64,000 bases of DNA from Monosporascus cannonballus (lineage: Eukaryota; Ascomycota; Sordariomycetes; Xylariales): positions 1-64,000 of the forward strand of contig QJNS01000094.1 in the NCBI GenBank assembly GCA_004154925.1. Reading direction: 5' to 3'. The notes under the pieces are model-generated. The model was not told where the DNA came from. It made no database searches and was given only the letters and a program-made list of their open reading frames with translations. Position 1 is the first letter of the stretch; each line of letters begins with the position of its first letter. Positions 48,801-60,757 of this stretch are shown piece by piece. The position numbers and the translations under genes were made by a program.

Positions 48801-51648
48801 TTAATTACTTTTTAATTACAACGATTTTCTAATACTAAAAAGAAATAAAACGTAAATTGATAAAAGTTATTTATCATTTCAAATCTTTAAAATATTAACA
48901 TTAATATTTAAAAAATGCCGGAAAAAATGCTTTAAATTTTATAAATTACTAGACATTAAAAGTTGTAATTATAATATTAGTACAAAACTCTACAAAAAGC
49001 ACTTGGTTAATAAATATATTAATTATTTTCTTTTAATTTAGAAATATATTATTGATTAAAAACAATTAATCCGGTTAACGTATTAAAGCTATAAATAAAT
49101 TGTATATTTATATCGATTAACTATAATAGCATAATATTTATATTTATAATATGGTTTAAATTCAATTATAAATTATCTACAAAGTTAAATGCTTAATTAT
49201 ATCGTTACTCTGTATAATTAAAAAAAATAACCGCATATCGTAATTCGTCAAAATTATATAAAACTTTTTAACAGTTATATCTCTCGAAAAATATAAAATT
49301 AAAAAAAGTTTAATTCACTAAGATTTACGATAAAATAACGTAAAGATTTTATTATATAATTATAGATTATTTGTTTTAAAAGTTAACAAAATACATTTAT
49401 ATTAATATTTTTACATAAGTTATATACGCTTAAAGAGGTGTGTAACGGTTATCATAAATATAATATTTTAAAAATTTGAAACTTAATATAATATAAAAAA
49501 ATTGTTTTAACGCTAAATTATCGACAAAATCAAAAAGTCAACACATGAAAATTATTATATCGAATTGATGAATTTTACGTTTAAGATTAAAACAATTTGT
49601 CTTAAATTAAATAATACTTATTACGATATTTTGTAACACTTTTACTGTAAAATTCGAAATTTATAAATTAAAGATTTGTGACATTAATTTAAAAGGAATG
49701 TCGAAATAAAAAAAACTTATTATATACATTATGATAACCTTGTATTCTATAAAAATAAATTTATTTTCACATTATAATACGCGTTGGCGTAATAATTAAT
49801 TAATATATAGTATAATAAATTTAAAACACAATAAATAAAAAAACAAAAACTTGTTAAGTTAATTAGTCGAAACTTTTTATAAGAATATATAACAAAGGAT
49901 ATTCGAAAATATAATATATATTATTTCATATGCTAAAATATATAAACATCTGAATATAAGCCTTATAAAACTTTATAAATCTTATTTCTACCAAATAACA
50001 ATTCCAGAAAAGAAAAATAAATTTGAGTATAAACGTTTTTTAATTGAAACTTTATTAAATATAAATGTAACGTTATTATAATAATTGTTAATTAAGTTAG
50101 AAAATTCATTTTACTTTTTTAATAATAACAGTTTTAATAATTACGAAATTAATTAATATTTTGTATAAAAAATAAACCTCTATTTTAATCTTTTATTATA
50201 AATAATAATAAGCTAAATAATTATTCATTGATTAATTTTGAATGAAATATAATTAAAACAAGATTAAATATCTATTGTTTATAATTTATCATAGTCAAAA
50301 TAGTTAACAAATTAATTGTATAAATTAAATTATATAAATAAATTCTACGATTATTTTGAAGCAAATTAAATTTAGTATATTAAATTAATATTTAATATTA
50401 ATTTTGTTTATAATATTTACTGAATTTTATTATCGAATGTTTCTCGTTCGAAACTTTATATAATTATTATTTTCGAATGATAATATAAATTTCAATATAT
50501 TTTAAATTAAAAGTTTAAAAATACGTAAATAATTCGAATAAGTAGCGTAAACTTGTATATAAATATACAAATATTAAAAAACACTTGTTAATGTGACAGA
50601 TATTGTAATTAAAAATATTTATTCATAATTTTCGAAAACGGCGAAATTATAATATTATTTACGAAATATTTTGAATTAGAAAAAAAGCTAGAAATAATAT
50701 TAATATATACTTAACTAAAAGCTGTTAAGCGGATAAAATTATAAACCTGTAAAATATTTCTTTTTCCTATGTAATATTAACAATTCTGTATTATATTTTT
50801 ATAATTTTTATTTAAAGAGCAATATAATGAAAAACAATAATTATTTATATCTTATTATTACTTTCATTAATAAAATAATTTAATTCAGTAATACAATATA
50901 TTCTTTAATGTAAATATAATTATCACACAAGATTTTTCATGAAATACAAATCATTTATCCGTTATATATAATATTTAAAGATTACGTAAATATTGAATAA
51001 ATATTTTTCGAATATTCTTTTAAAACATATCGATAAATTGTTATTAATTCTTTCGAACGTAATCGAAATAATCTATTATATTATAAAACTTAGTTTTTTG
51101 AAACAATTTAATGACGAAAAAATATAAAAAATAATATTTAAGTAAAAAACGAAAAGAACATAATTAAAACACAGAAAGTCACATGAAAATAATTATTATT
51201 ATTTCAAAAAAAAACGGCAACCGTAATCAAAAATCACGATTATAAAATATTTCAAGAAAAAAATTGAAAAATTAATAATATGATAATTAAATAATATGTT
51301 AATCCGAAAACTTTTAGCTATAGCTTTATATATACGATATTCTAAATAACGGAAAATGTAAATTGATCGAACTACGCTAAAATATATTTATCTTATATTA
51401 AAGTTTTTTAATTATAATACGGCGTATATAATTATTAATAATTGTAAACATTGAATAATTAAAGCGAAAAATATATAAAAAAGTAATTACGGCAAAATCT
51501 CCGTAACCAATTACCGATCTATGTATAAAAAGACATTATAAAACCGTACCTGGGTATAATATATACAACCCAGATAAAAGTCTGCTAATACATTTACTTC
51601 TTGGAATGGTCTGCAGCTGTTCGGCCATCACCTTACCTTCTAATCTAT
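45876..51648 (+). mobile_element. Gypsy-3: Ty3/gypsy remnant in plus orientation, heavily mutated
   Basis: The plus strand near 48204 reads VMPFGF, the V-M-P-F-G-L block of gypsy reverse transcriptase, followed by IIFQTRLSKVL. The catalytic box is reduced to YINK at 48297-48308. A knuckle-like CCSYYRL appears near 46680, suggesting gag upstream. Stops are abundant. The region 51.5-51.65 kb is less AT-rich and ends CTATTATCTTACA, possibly the 3' LTR end. No matching 5' LTR was found after gypsy-2, so the left end is probably truncated. Confidence 0.65.
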
Positions 51649-51679
51649 TATCTTACACCGGCGTTCTAGGTTTTGGTCG

Positions 51680-51883
51680 TTATTTAAAGGTAACAGGACG
51701 ACCGGCGGCTTTCAGCTCTTTGCAACGGCGGACAGTGTCATGAACCTTCGATTTCGAAACGTTTTCCAGGCGCCCGATTTCTGATAGCGTTTTTCCGGCT
51801 TTATGTAAGGCCCAAATAGCTGACCGTTTAGTTTCCATCAATTCGCAGGTTCCCATTTTAGGGGAATATCCGTTGGAATACAA
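51680..51883 (-). pseudogene. Tc1/mariner-type transposase N-terminal fragment
   Basis: 67 codons containing METKRSAIWALHKAGKTLSE and IGRLENVSKSKVHDTVRRC. This is the helix-turn-helix DNA-binding start of Tc1-like transposases, followed by the GRP box (AAGRPVTF). The frame stops immediately after it, and no DDE catalytic domain follows because sequence to the left is the AT-rich block. Unlike that block it shows no RIP-type decay. Confidence 0.75.
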
Positions 51884-52366
51884 AATACACTATTTTGAGA
51901 CCGTGGTGTCCTTAGAAAGTGTATGGTGGTAGTAGGATTTCTGAAAGTTTGAAGGGAATTTTAGCGGTGTGGGCGTCCGGAGATTAACTAGACCCGATTT
52001 GTACAGCCAACCTACACACCCCCTGTTAACTAATTCCTTAAGCCACACCGTACCCTGATAACCGACTCGGTGTTTCCGGATGCAAGGGGAGGAACAGTAT
52101 TATGGCTGAATGCATTATTCCCTAGGCACCTTTTCCATACCTAGGTACCTACTAATATAGATAGATGGATGGATGTATATTTGTACCTAGAAACGACCAA
52201 ATCAAGTTGTTGGATACTGGAACTATGCCAGTTCTGAGAGAAGCTGCACGCCTCACACGAATACTGAGAAACAAACGACCATAGTCAAATATTGGCTTGG
52301 TTCTTCCTGAGGTAGCTTGTCACTGATGCAAATAGGCTATTTACCATGTCCCGTTGAAATCGGAGT
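51884..52366. other. Intergenic, possible end of the Tc1 fragment
   Basis: About 480 bases of normal composition. It includes a short TAGATAGATGGATGGATG tract near 52160. No terminal inverted repeat could be confirmed because only one end of the element is present. Confidence 0.4.
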
Positions 52367-53525
52367 CTAAGTATGACCAGCGATAGCCTTGGGCTCATAC
52401 AACTCTTCCAGATACTTCTCCTCCTGATCCGTGAGGGTCTTTCCCCTAACCTCGATGGCCTCTTCAATTCTGGCAACACTAGAGAATCCGATAATTGGAC
52501 TCGCCACCCGCTTGTTTATCCAAGCTAGTGCGACGTGGCTCATTTTCCAGCCTCTCTTCTCAGCAATCTCCTGCACACGCTTGATAATGGTAAGGTCTGG
52601 CTCAACCGTTCCATGGGCGCCCTTCGACGTCTCCTTTTCTTCCTTGCTGCGCTGGGTGCTGCCGAAGTCCTGAGGCGGCCTAGCCAGGTGACCGCGGCAG
52701 AGCGGGGCCCAGGGAATGAGTCCAACGCCCGTATCGTTGCAGAAGCGGTTCATCTCTCGCTCTTCTTCACGATAGAGCAGATTGTAGTGGTTTTGCATCG
52801 AGACGAACTTAGTCCAGCCGTTCTTCTCCGCGACAAACTGCATCCGCGCAAAGTTGACAGCCCACATGGAGCTTGCGCCGATGTAGCGGACCTTGCCTTG
52901 CTGGACAAGGTCATGGAGCGCCTTCATCGTTTCCTCGATCGGTGTGTCGTAGTCGAACCGGTGGATCTGCAGCAGATCGATATATTCCGTGTCGAGCCGC
53001 TTCAGCGACGCGTTAACCATATTGAGTATAGCGGTCCGGGACAAGCCGTAATGGTTCACATAGTCCTTGGACTGCGATACGGCGTCGCGATATATGAAAT
53101 GGCGCACATCGGGTGTCTCGCCGACACCCCAGAAGCACTTAGTCATGATCACGACTTTCTCTCTCGGGATATTGTACTTCTTGAGCGCCTTGCCGACGAT
53201 AATCTCGCTAGCGCCCTGCGAATATGTGTTGGCTGTATCCCAGGTGTTCAGTCCTCTGTCGTAGGCAGCCTTGAGGAGCGGAAGTGCCTATAGTCGGGAA
53301 GTAAGCTTCAACAGAGCTAGGCTTCAACAGAACATTAACGTATACTACTCGTTCGTAACTTACTTCCTCTTCGTCCACAGCCCATGACTGCGCCTTTGAG
53401 TCGCCAAAGCTCATGCAACCAAAAATGGGCACCGAGATCCTGAGGCCACTCCCGCCAAGCTGCCTGTACTCACACTTGGAATTCTCAACGGACTCCTTAA
53501 GAGACGGGGGGAGATTTGCAGTCAT
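52367..53525 (-). CDS. Aldo/keto reductase (NADPH-dependent oxidoreductase)
   Basis: Two exons, 53525-53364 and 53287-52367, with a 76-nt intron (GTAAGT donor, CTATAG acceptor). The junction reads [19 protein letters not shown]; 360 residues. The AKR barrel shows the catalytic tetrad: Asp and Tyr in [15 protein letters not shown], Lys in VVIMTKCFW and His in LLQIHRFD. Cofactor-binding motifs [17 protein letters not shown] and [15 protein letters not shown] are present. It should reduce an aldehyde or ketone with NADPH. The closest annotated fungal types are the versiconal hemiacetal acetate reductase-like enzymes, a name that does not prove a secondary-metabolism role, and no biosynthetic core gene is nearby. 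ATG 53525 is the first ATG in frame. Confidence 0.93.
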
Positions 53526-54068
53526 CTTCAAGTCCTTTCAGTTACGATCTCTACGGACGCTCTATCTGATCGATGTTAACAAGCAATTATGAGCTACCTT
53601 AAAGGGTCTGGATTAGTGAGCCCTGCGGGTCTACACATGCTGAGATAGGTGGCGTCCCCGCAAGCAATATTAAGCCTAGGTATTCATTATCAAGCGGGGG
53701 TTGACTGAACGGGTTGTCGCGTTCCCCACTCCGTCTTTCATTGGCTGGCTTCATCTTATGAATAGTTCCAATATCTAGATAAGACTTCGTATAATATAGC
53801 AATTAAACCACCAATCATTGAAGGGCGATGCTTTTTATAACGAAGCCAAAGCCTCTGCCTGGGAGCTGGAATTGGGGACAGAGTGGCGATCGATCGTTGC
53901 AGCTGGGACGAACGTATTTCCAGACGGCACTGGATCAGCTGACCGGCACTTCGGGCGTTCGCCGACGCCATTCATCCTCGAACGCAGCTACACGTAGGCG
54001 CATTCTTACCCAAGGTAAGTACCATTACTACCAAAACTACAGCATGAAGTTCTGCTCACTTGTCGCAG
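53526..54068. other. Promoter of the aldo/keto reductase and unresolved 5' end of the F-box gene
   Basis: A strong donor, CAAG-GTAAGTACC at 54015, with an acceptor TCGCAG at 54068 suggests a 54-nt intron. An 86-codon frame beginning MLFITKPKPLPG at 53828 enters this intron, but its phase does not join the F-box frame without a stop. The first exon is therefore unresolved. Confidence 0.4.
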
Positions 54069-55802
54069 ACAGGAGACACCCGGAATAATCCCGGCGCTAT
54101 TAGACACTACCGGGACTTTCGATTCCGATTCTGCGATCAAGCGAAAAATGTCCAGATTCCCGGCTTCTTGACGCCGATCACGTCTCTTCTCGCTCTTCCA
54201 CACGAGCTTCTTCTCCAGATATTGGGTCACTTGAATGGCTCGCAAGATAAAGAGACACTTCGGTCCCTGGCGTCTACATGCAAGACGCTCCAGGGCGTGG
54301 CTGAGGCTTGCCTCTATTCGTCTGCTGTCTTCACCACACGGTCATCTTTCAACCGCTTCCTACAAGCTACCTTGCCAGACACAAGGCGAAGTGAATATCT
54401 ACAGGATCTGGAGGTATTATTTTCCACCCGCAGGTATCGTCATGGCGAGCGGATAGTGTCCCCAAACCTTGGCCCGTTCCGAAACTTAAGAACCTTCGTT
54501 TCGGGGAGCCATGAGTCCCAGCCGTGGTCGCAAAATGGCAACCATGAATGGAAGAATGACATGACTTCCTATATGGATGTTTCCCAGCAGGCATCACTTC
54601 ACAACCGAGCGCCCGACGCTGAAAAGCCTCTTCAGAAGCTAGAATTTCGTGAGTTTACATCCTTCCCATATGCTGGGAGAGGTACTGACGGCGAGGTGCT
54701 GTAGTGATATTGCATTGGTCTGGGATGCATAGTTGGTACTGGGAAATATCACCCTGCATGTCCTATTTTCTTTCTTCCGCAGCTTCAGTTACTAGAGATA
54801 TCATGCGCCAAGATTGGCCAGCCTGCATCCGGGCCTCTTGGTCGGTGGGATAAGGCGATTTTAGACGAGTTCAAACATAAAACGAAGCTCAGATCTCTCA
54901 TCCTCACCGAGTGTACCATCTATGCTGAGGCACTTGAAGCTATTTTATCGTTGCCGGCCGCACTCCAGCGCCTCGCTCTATATGAGACATCTCACCACCC
55001 AGAGGATATGTACACAGGCCAATTCGCAACAGGCAATGACGATTCATTCAACCGTGCTATCGCGCAGCAAAGCGAAAGCCTTGAATTCCTCCAGGTCTGG
55101 GCGTGTTCGCGCTGTTGGAGATATGCAAACAGCCTCACTAGGCCTCTTAGGCTTTCACTCGGGGAGTTTCGAGTCCTTTCTCATCTCCGAATAGGCCCAT
55201 TCAAGAGCGTGCCTGTCGCTAGACGACGCTACGAGGCGTGCATTTTGAATCCCCCGGCTCCGCCAGCTCTGACGTCGCTACATTTTGATAACGTCAGTCT
55301 TCGTTTGATGGCGAGGGACACCAGCGACGCCATTCTCTCCGAATTACTTATAAACGAGCTCATGGCGAAAGCTGCAGATCGCGGTGTTCCGTTTCAACTT
55401 GATGTTGCGCTTCTTTGCATAAAGCCGTACTTACATAGGCTTCAAGATATGCTTCAAGGAATGGTGGGCCCCCGGCTGGAGGGGCAAAAGCTTGTTGAGG
55501 ACTTTGCGAAGGCATTCCACCACCGCCAACCGCGTCAGCCCCAACCAGAGCTAGATTCAGAGCAATCACCTCAAGCTGCTGATGGAGAACTATGCCGCCT
55601 ACGCTTTCTGACAAGTAAAGACGTACCTTCCAACCCACCGTACTTACACACTGAGAAACCGCCCCGCTTCGTGGCGCGGTACGACTCGTGGCATCCGCAA
55701 CGCTTTGTCCCCCAGGCTCATCTGGCTTCTGTAGACTATCACGACAGCGATATCAGTAGCGGCGCTGGGGAGGTAGCGGCGGCTTTTAGCACTGACTCCT
55801 GA
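54069..55802 (+). CDS. F-box protein (5' end unresolved)
   Basis: At least two exons: 54069-54695 and 54783-55802. The intervening intron is inferred from frame, with a weak GTGCTG donor and a CCGCAG acceptor; about 549 residues are seen. Near the start is an F-box, LLALPHELLLQILGHLNGSQ then LRSLASTCKTLQGVAEACLY, the segment that binds Skp1 in SCF ubiquitin ligases. The remainder has leucine-rich, repeat-like stretches (LRSLILTECTIYAEALEAIL, LTSLHFDNVSLRLM), as in fungal F-box/LRR proteins that choose substrates. The N-terminal Met is not in this frame, so an upstream exon is required. The substrate is unknown. Confidence 0.75.
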
Positions 55803-56904
55803 TGGTGTGATGAGCATCAGCTCTAATTTTGTCGATTGATGACATAGCCCACCGCTCGTGACACGGGGTCTGAGAGGGGAGATGGAGCTCGACAGTATAA
55901 ATGTGGCTTTGTGCGACATACAAGGCATATTTGTTCCAAAGAAAAAGATAGGCGATCTGAAGTGGTAAGTGGAGCAGCTTAATTACATGACTTACCTACC
56001 CGTCCTCTGGTAGACAAACAGGTCCAGCCGCATAACCATCCTAATTATTTAGTGTCTTCTCGCCGCAGCCTCCACTTGAAGCAGGCGATAGCTTCAAGGA
56101 TGCCATAACACCTTGCCGTAGGCGCGGTCTGATAATTTTCAAGCCTAATCCCTAACAGAACTCATCTTGGGGTGTGTCGATTCTTCTTTGTAAACAGCCG
56201 CTTAGAACGTGTGGGCACCGTATTTACTACATGCATACAGCAGTGGCAGGGGCTGCATGGATCAAACCGAAGTCTCGACCTACATGTACGAGCCCCTTTC
56301 TCGAATACTAGATACCGCCGATAAGCCAACTTCACATTTATTGCTTCAATTGCTCCGGCATTCAGACGCCGACGGCAGGGGTGAAGCGGAGATGGTCCGT
56401 ACACAAATGCAATGTCGTATTACTAACCATGTCGGGCCAGTCTGCGCCGTTCCATTTTTGCCACACAAATGTATCAGGCTGCCCAAGCGGGGATATTGGG
56501 CGTCTCGCATTGGATAGTCCGGTTGGGGACCGGGATCTTCGGTGTGTGGTGCCCGCCTTTTGGCCTGAGGACTTGGCAATCTGGGGACCAAAAGCTTCTT
56601 TTTACGCTCCAGCGACTCCGGATTCGATCTTGCCTTTCTTGCCCCGTCCAGTGCTCTCCGTCAGTAGTTTAACATCAGAGCCCCGTCTTCGGTTTTCGGG
56701 ATCTCAAACCTACCTGCCTCGCCTACGCTACGGAATCTCGCATTGTCCCAGTCGGACTATACTCGCAGAGTTCTGTCCATCTGCCGACCTTAGTCCTCTT
56801 CCAGTTTCGGGCGGCACCAGCCACGTTTTTTTGCGGGCCTGGAGCGCGACGGACCGCTCGGTGGCAGCCTGTAAACGACCTCTCAAGGCGCGTGGTGCTC
56901 GCAA
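55803..56904. other. Intergenic and promoter of the Zn2Cys6 gene
   Basis: About 1.1 kb between a stop and a start codon in the same direction. A 189-codon frame at 56381-56950 overlaps the transcription factor start in another frame and has no recognisable domain. I treat it as chance. Confidence 0.45.
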
Positions 56905-59788
56905 ATGTCACCAGAAGCCAACATCAACCAGGTCCCTATCGAGGATCTGACCCCGGAGCAGGCTAGCCATATCATACACTCCCATCGCAAAGTCCGATAC
57001 GGTATGCCATTTGATTCCCCTTTCCAACTTATTAGCCCCCCCGTGGCGCATGAGCAGAGTTCATATCCTGTGCCTTGTGACTCCAATGGATGACAGGCCC
57101 TCATCCAGCTTCAGGGCACCACCCTCTAGTGAAACAGTTTCGCTTATCACAACCTTGTAGGGACGGCTTGCTGGCCTTGTCGTCAAAGGAAAGTAAAGTG
57201 CGACAACAAGCAGCCCTGCGAGAATTGCGTCAAGAGGGAACATCCGCAGCTCTGCTCTTATAAACCTAATCGCTCCAATTCATCAAAGCAAGCGGCTTTG
57301 TCAGCCGGGAGCAATCAGGGGAGGAAGAGAGCTCATTCTCCCGATGAAAGTCTCGACGACGAACATGGAAGGGAATCACAGCCCGATGGGTGGCATCGCA
57401 CCCTAGGTGAAGCCCGGGACTCATCCCAGATTCCAGCTGCCTTTCAGCTAACCGCAACACCTCAGAAGACTCCGAGCCGTTAGAGATGTCCCGCTATGTC
57501 GGACAAAACAGCATTCCGGCATTGCTGAGGGATCAACCTTCCCCTATAGAGACGAAAGACGGCGTGGATATACGCCGTGACATGCGTCCCATCTTCGGGC
57601 TCGAGAACTCGGCCCCCTTTCCGCTCATGTCACCGGGACACCTCGAGCGAATGACGCAGGATATCTTCTCGGAGCTCCCCTCAGATCGGGAGGTGATGAA
57701 GTGAGCATGCGCTGCCCAAGCTGGTGCTGTGTGAGCGCAGAGGAAGATTCGGCACTAACGTCATTTGTACTAGGCTGTTCCGAGCCTACAAGGAGATAAC
57801 GCACCCATTCTGGGGGTTCGTCCTGGATATTGATGACCTTGAGTCTCGTATCATGATCTATCTTGAGGAGCGAGCCAAAAAGGCAAGGGAGAATGAGAAG
57901 CCAGCTTGTCCCGTCTCAGCATCCTGGCTGGCTGTGCTCTTCGCCGTTATGGCTGTCGGCTCACAGTATCATGACTCACCATATCACGTCCGGACACGGG
58001 ACTCCCAGCGATATGTCCAAATCTCTTTCCATTTCCTTAGACAAGGGAACTTCCTACTCCGGTAAGCCCCAGCCCCAAATAGTATTGTACGCTTCAGCTT
58101 TGGGGTACTTGCTAATTCCTCGATAGCCCCAATTTAAACTCCATCCAGGCCCTGCTCATCGTGGCCTTCGTCCTCCTGAACGACATGAAAGCAGAAGCTT
58201 CGTGGGCGTTAATTGGCATGGCATGCCGCTTGGCGCAATCCCTCGGCCTTCACCGTACGAGAACCAACGATGAGAACACAACTCCAGAGATGTCCTTGAA
58301 GAACTTTGCGCGCCGCAAATTATGGTATCACTCCTTATACCCTTCAAGCACGCTTAATAAACTAATTTTTGAAGGTGGACGTGTCAATGGCACGATACCT
58401 TAACCTCCTTGTCATTTGACCGGTAGGGGATTCAAAATGTACCCCTCTGCTGAACTTGTGCTTACCCCTTACAGGCCTAACATGACAATTATTCAGTGCT
58501 GTCCAATTCCCATCTCCCCGAACACATGTGCGGAGGGGCTTTCGTATCTGGAAGCCATGTATCATCTTTGCGACATCATTTCAAAACGGCTCAATCCGGA
58601 TGCTGTCGCTGAATACACGTATGAGGCTATTCTCGACAACTGCCGAGCTGTCGAGTCCCTCAGAGAGCGTGTGTACCCACAGATACGGAGCAAGGACGCC
58701 TGCAAGACCGTCGTCGACCGGCTGCAACATTTCGCGATTCGCCTACACACCTCCTTCGTCGTCTCGGTCTGTTGCCGGCCGTCCCTGCGCCGGGACTGCA
58801 CGCACCTGCACGCCTCCGAGAAACAAGCCCTCGCCGACAAGTGCAAGGACAACCTGACGGAGACGGTGCGCATGTTCCTGGCAATGCACCAGATATCCAA
58901 CATCCCGACGCGCAGCTGGGCGTTCACGTACCACGGCCTGTCGTCGGCCGTACTCCTGGGGATCCTCTGCGAAACGAAGCAGGACCTCGAGATCCGCGGC
59001 CTGCACGGGGACCTCATCGCCGCCCTGTCGGCCACCGCCGCCAAGGAGCGCAGCAGCCCGTCCCCGGACTACATCCGCAAAAGCGACCGCGACATCGAGC
59101 TCTCGGGCCCCCTCTCCCGTGCCCTCACCGCGCTGCGCAACATCTACGACTACGGCACCCTCCACGGCGTCGCGTCCAGCCTGCGCAGCGAGACTTCCGC
59201 CTCCGCCTCCGGAACCCGCACCCCCACCAACACCGCGCTTCTGTCGCAACAGAACTTCGCCGCCAACGTTAACGTCGCCTCGCAGCAGCAACAACAGTAC
59301 CGCGGCCCGCAATCGGGCTACGATAGGCACCAGGACGCCGCGCTCGCCATGGCGGAGCTGCAGAACGGGAGCGGACTCGCGGATTTCTCGTCAGTATCAA
59401 CGTACGTCCAGAAAAATTGAAGACAAACAAATCTGCTGGCCTTGTGCAAGTGAGTGTATTGGAGACGCGATCCTAACGTATTTCTTCTCGACTATAGGCC
59501 CATCTCGTTCCAGAACTCGATGCAGTCGCAGCAGGTGGGGATCCCGGACTTCGGTGCCGTTGATCCCGCGACGCTGGCGCCTATGGACCTGTATGATTCC
59601 ATCTTCTGGGGTAAGTCTTGTTTGATGTCTTGGATGGCCGCTCGCTCTCTATGCGTCTGTACTTGTGGCGGAACTGACATGGAACCCGCTTAGAATCGCC
59701 CGACCCCTTTTACAACGTTGCTGATATGAACTTCGAATTCCTCCCACAGGCCCCTCCCGGACAGTCGCAGCAGCAGTTCTACTTCTAG
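56905..59788 (+). CDS. Zn2Cys6 fungal transcription factor with fungal-specific TF domain
   Basis: Nine exons: 56905-57001, 57161-57406, 57466-57700, 57774-58061, 58127-58324, 58375-58422, 58475-59401, 59498-59610, 59694-59788. The total is 2247 coding bases and 748 residues, with consistent phases. The first intron is in VRYG-TACWPC. The binuclear cluster reads CWPCRQRKVKCDNKQPCENC followed by VKREHPQLC, the standard C-x2-C-x6-C-x5-C-x2-C-x8-C, with a downstream basic linker. The middle homology region includes RPNLNSIQALLIVAFVLLND, LAQSLGLHR and SLSFDRPNMTIIQC. A 48-nt exon supplies WWTCQWHDTLTSLSFD. The C-terminus is Gln-rich (QSQQQFYF). Such proteins activate or repress gene sets in the nucleus. 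The target is unknown. It lies tail to tail with another Zn2Cys6-type gene. Confidence 0.93.
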
Positions 59789-60757
59789 AGTACCTTTCTC
59801 CGGATTTGAGGAGCATAGGTCACGGTCTTTTCGAACGTGTGTGCATAGCCTAGGCGAATACTTACAATTGATTCCTAGTCATTTCTGGTGTTTCAAGTCA
59901 GGCTGGGGCGAATCACGGAATACGGTCTTATGCTCAAGGTTGGAAGCTTTTCATATCTCTTTTCCGGTTGGGAATTCGTGCTCTTTGCGGATGGTTATGT
60001 ATCGGTCCATGGCGTATGCTTTCCGGCTCTCTCTGGTGTACATAGTCAGCAGTCCAGTTTGCGATGAGATATTAAGGAGATTATTTATAGTATTTGTCTA
60101 TCGTCATGTCGATTTCCTCCTCAGTATTTGCGTATCTCGCTGTTTCAAGCGCCGGCGATGTCAGACCCCTTAATCTTGACGGTACAGTATTAGTTAGCCC
60201 TTTTGTGGAGACTGCACTCTCCTTGGAGGAGAAACATGTGCTGATTAATCGGTTGCCGGAGGAAACTACACAGAGCGGAGACAGGACGTACAAGAAAACG
60301 CTCAAGGGAAGTTACCATGCTTAAATTACAAGTTAGAAAGCAGACACGCACGGTAACTGACAAAGTTCAGCAGCCTCCATCACCCCAAGAAGTAAATCCG
60401 TTCTGCGCCGGCTACCTCAGACATATACGACGACGCACTCGATATTTCTGATAACTTTGTTCGAATTGTTATGCGGCTTCGGGTAGAGACGTGGTGGACC
60501 TAGTCGTTGCGTCAAGATGCTAGAGATTTTAACAGCCACCCCATTACCATCTCCGTCGGATGCCTTTCCGTATATGTGCAGATTAGCATGCTATCGATAA
60601 CCTCAACTGTTTAGATAGAGTGACGGCACTCTTTTGTGGCGACTGTCCTGGGGCTAGGAGATGTCGATTTCCCGTTCACAGCCTATTCCCAGTTGCAGTG
60701 GACGAGTATGGGTGGGAGCCTGGGTTGGAATCCGTAATCTCCCTCCAGCCGAGTTCC
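59789..60757. other. Convergent intergenic region
   Basis: About 970 bases between two stops; only short frames without recognisable content. It should contain both transcript ends. Confidence 0.5.

Noticed and set aside
25370..51650. Centromere or CRISPR-like array in the AT-rich block
   Set aside because: The block is explained by identifiable LTR retrotransposons with RIP; no regularly spaced short repeats were seen, and a centromere cannot be judged without chromatin data.
56381..56950. 189-codon frame upstream of the Zn2Cys6 gene
   Set aside because: Overlaps the true start in another frame and has no domain; probably promoter or leader sequence.
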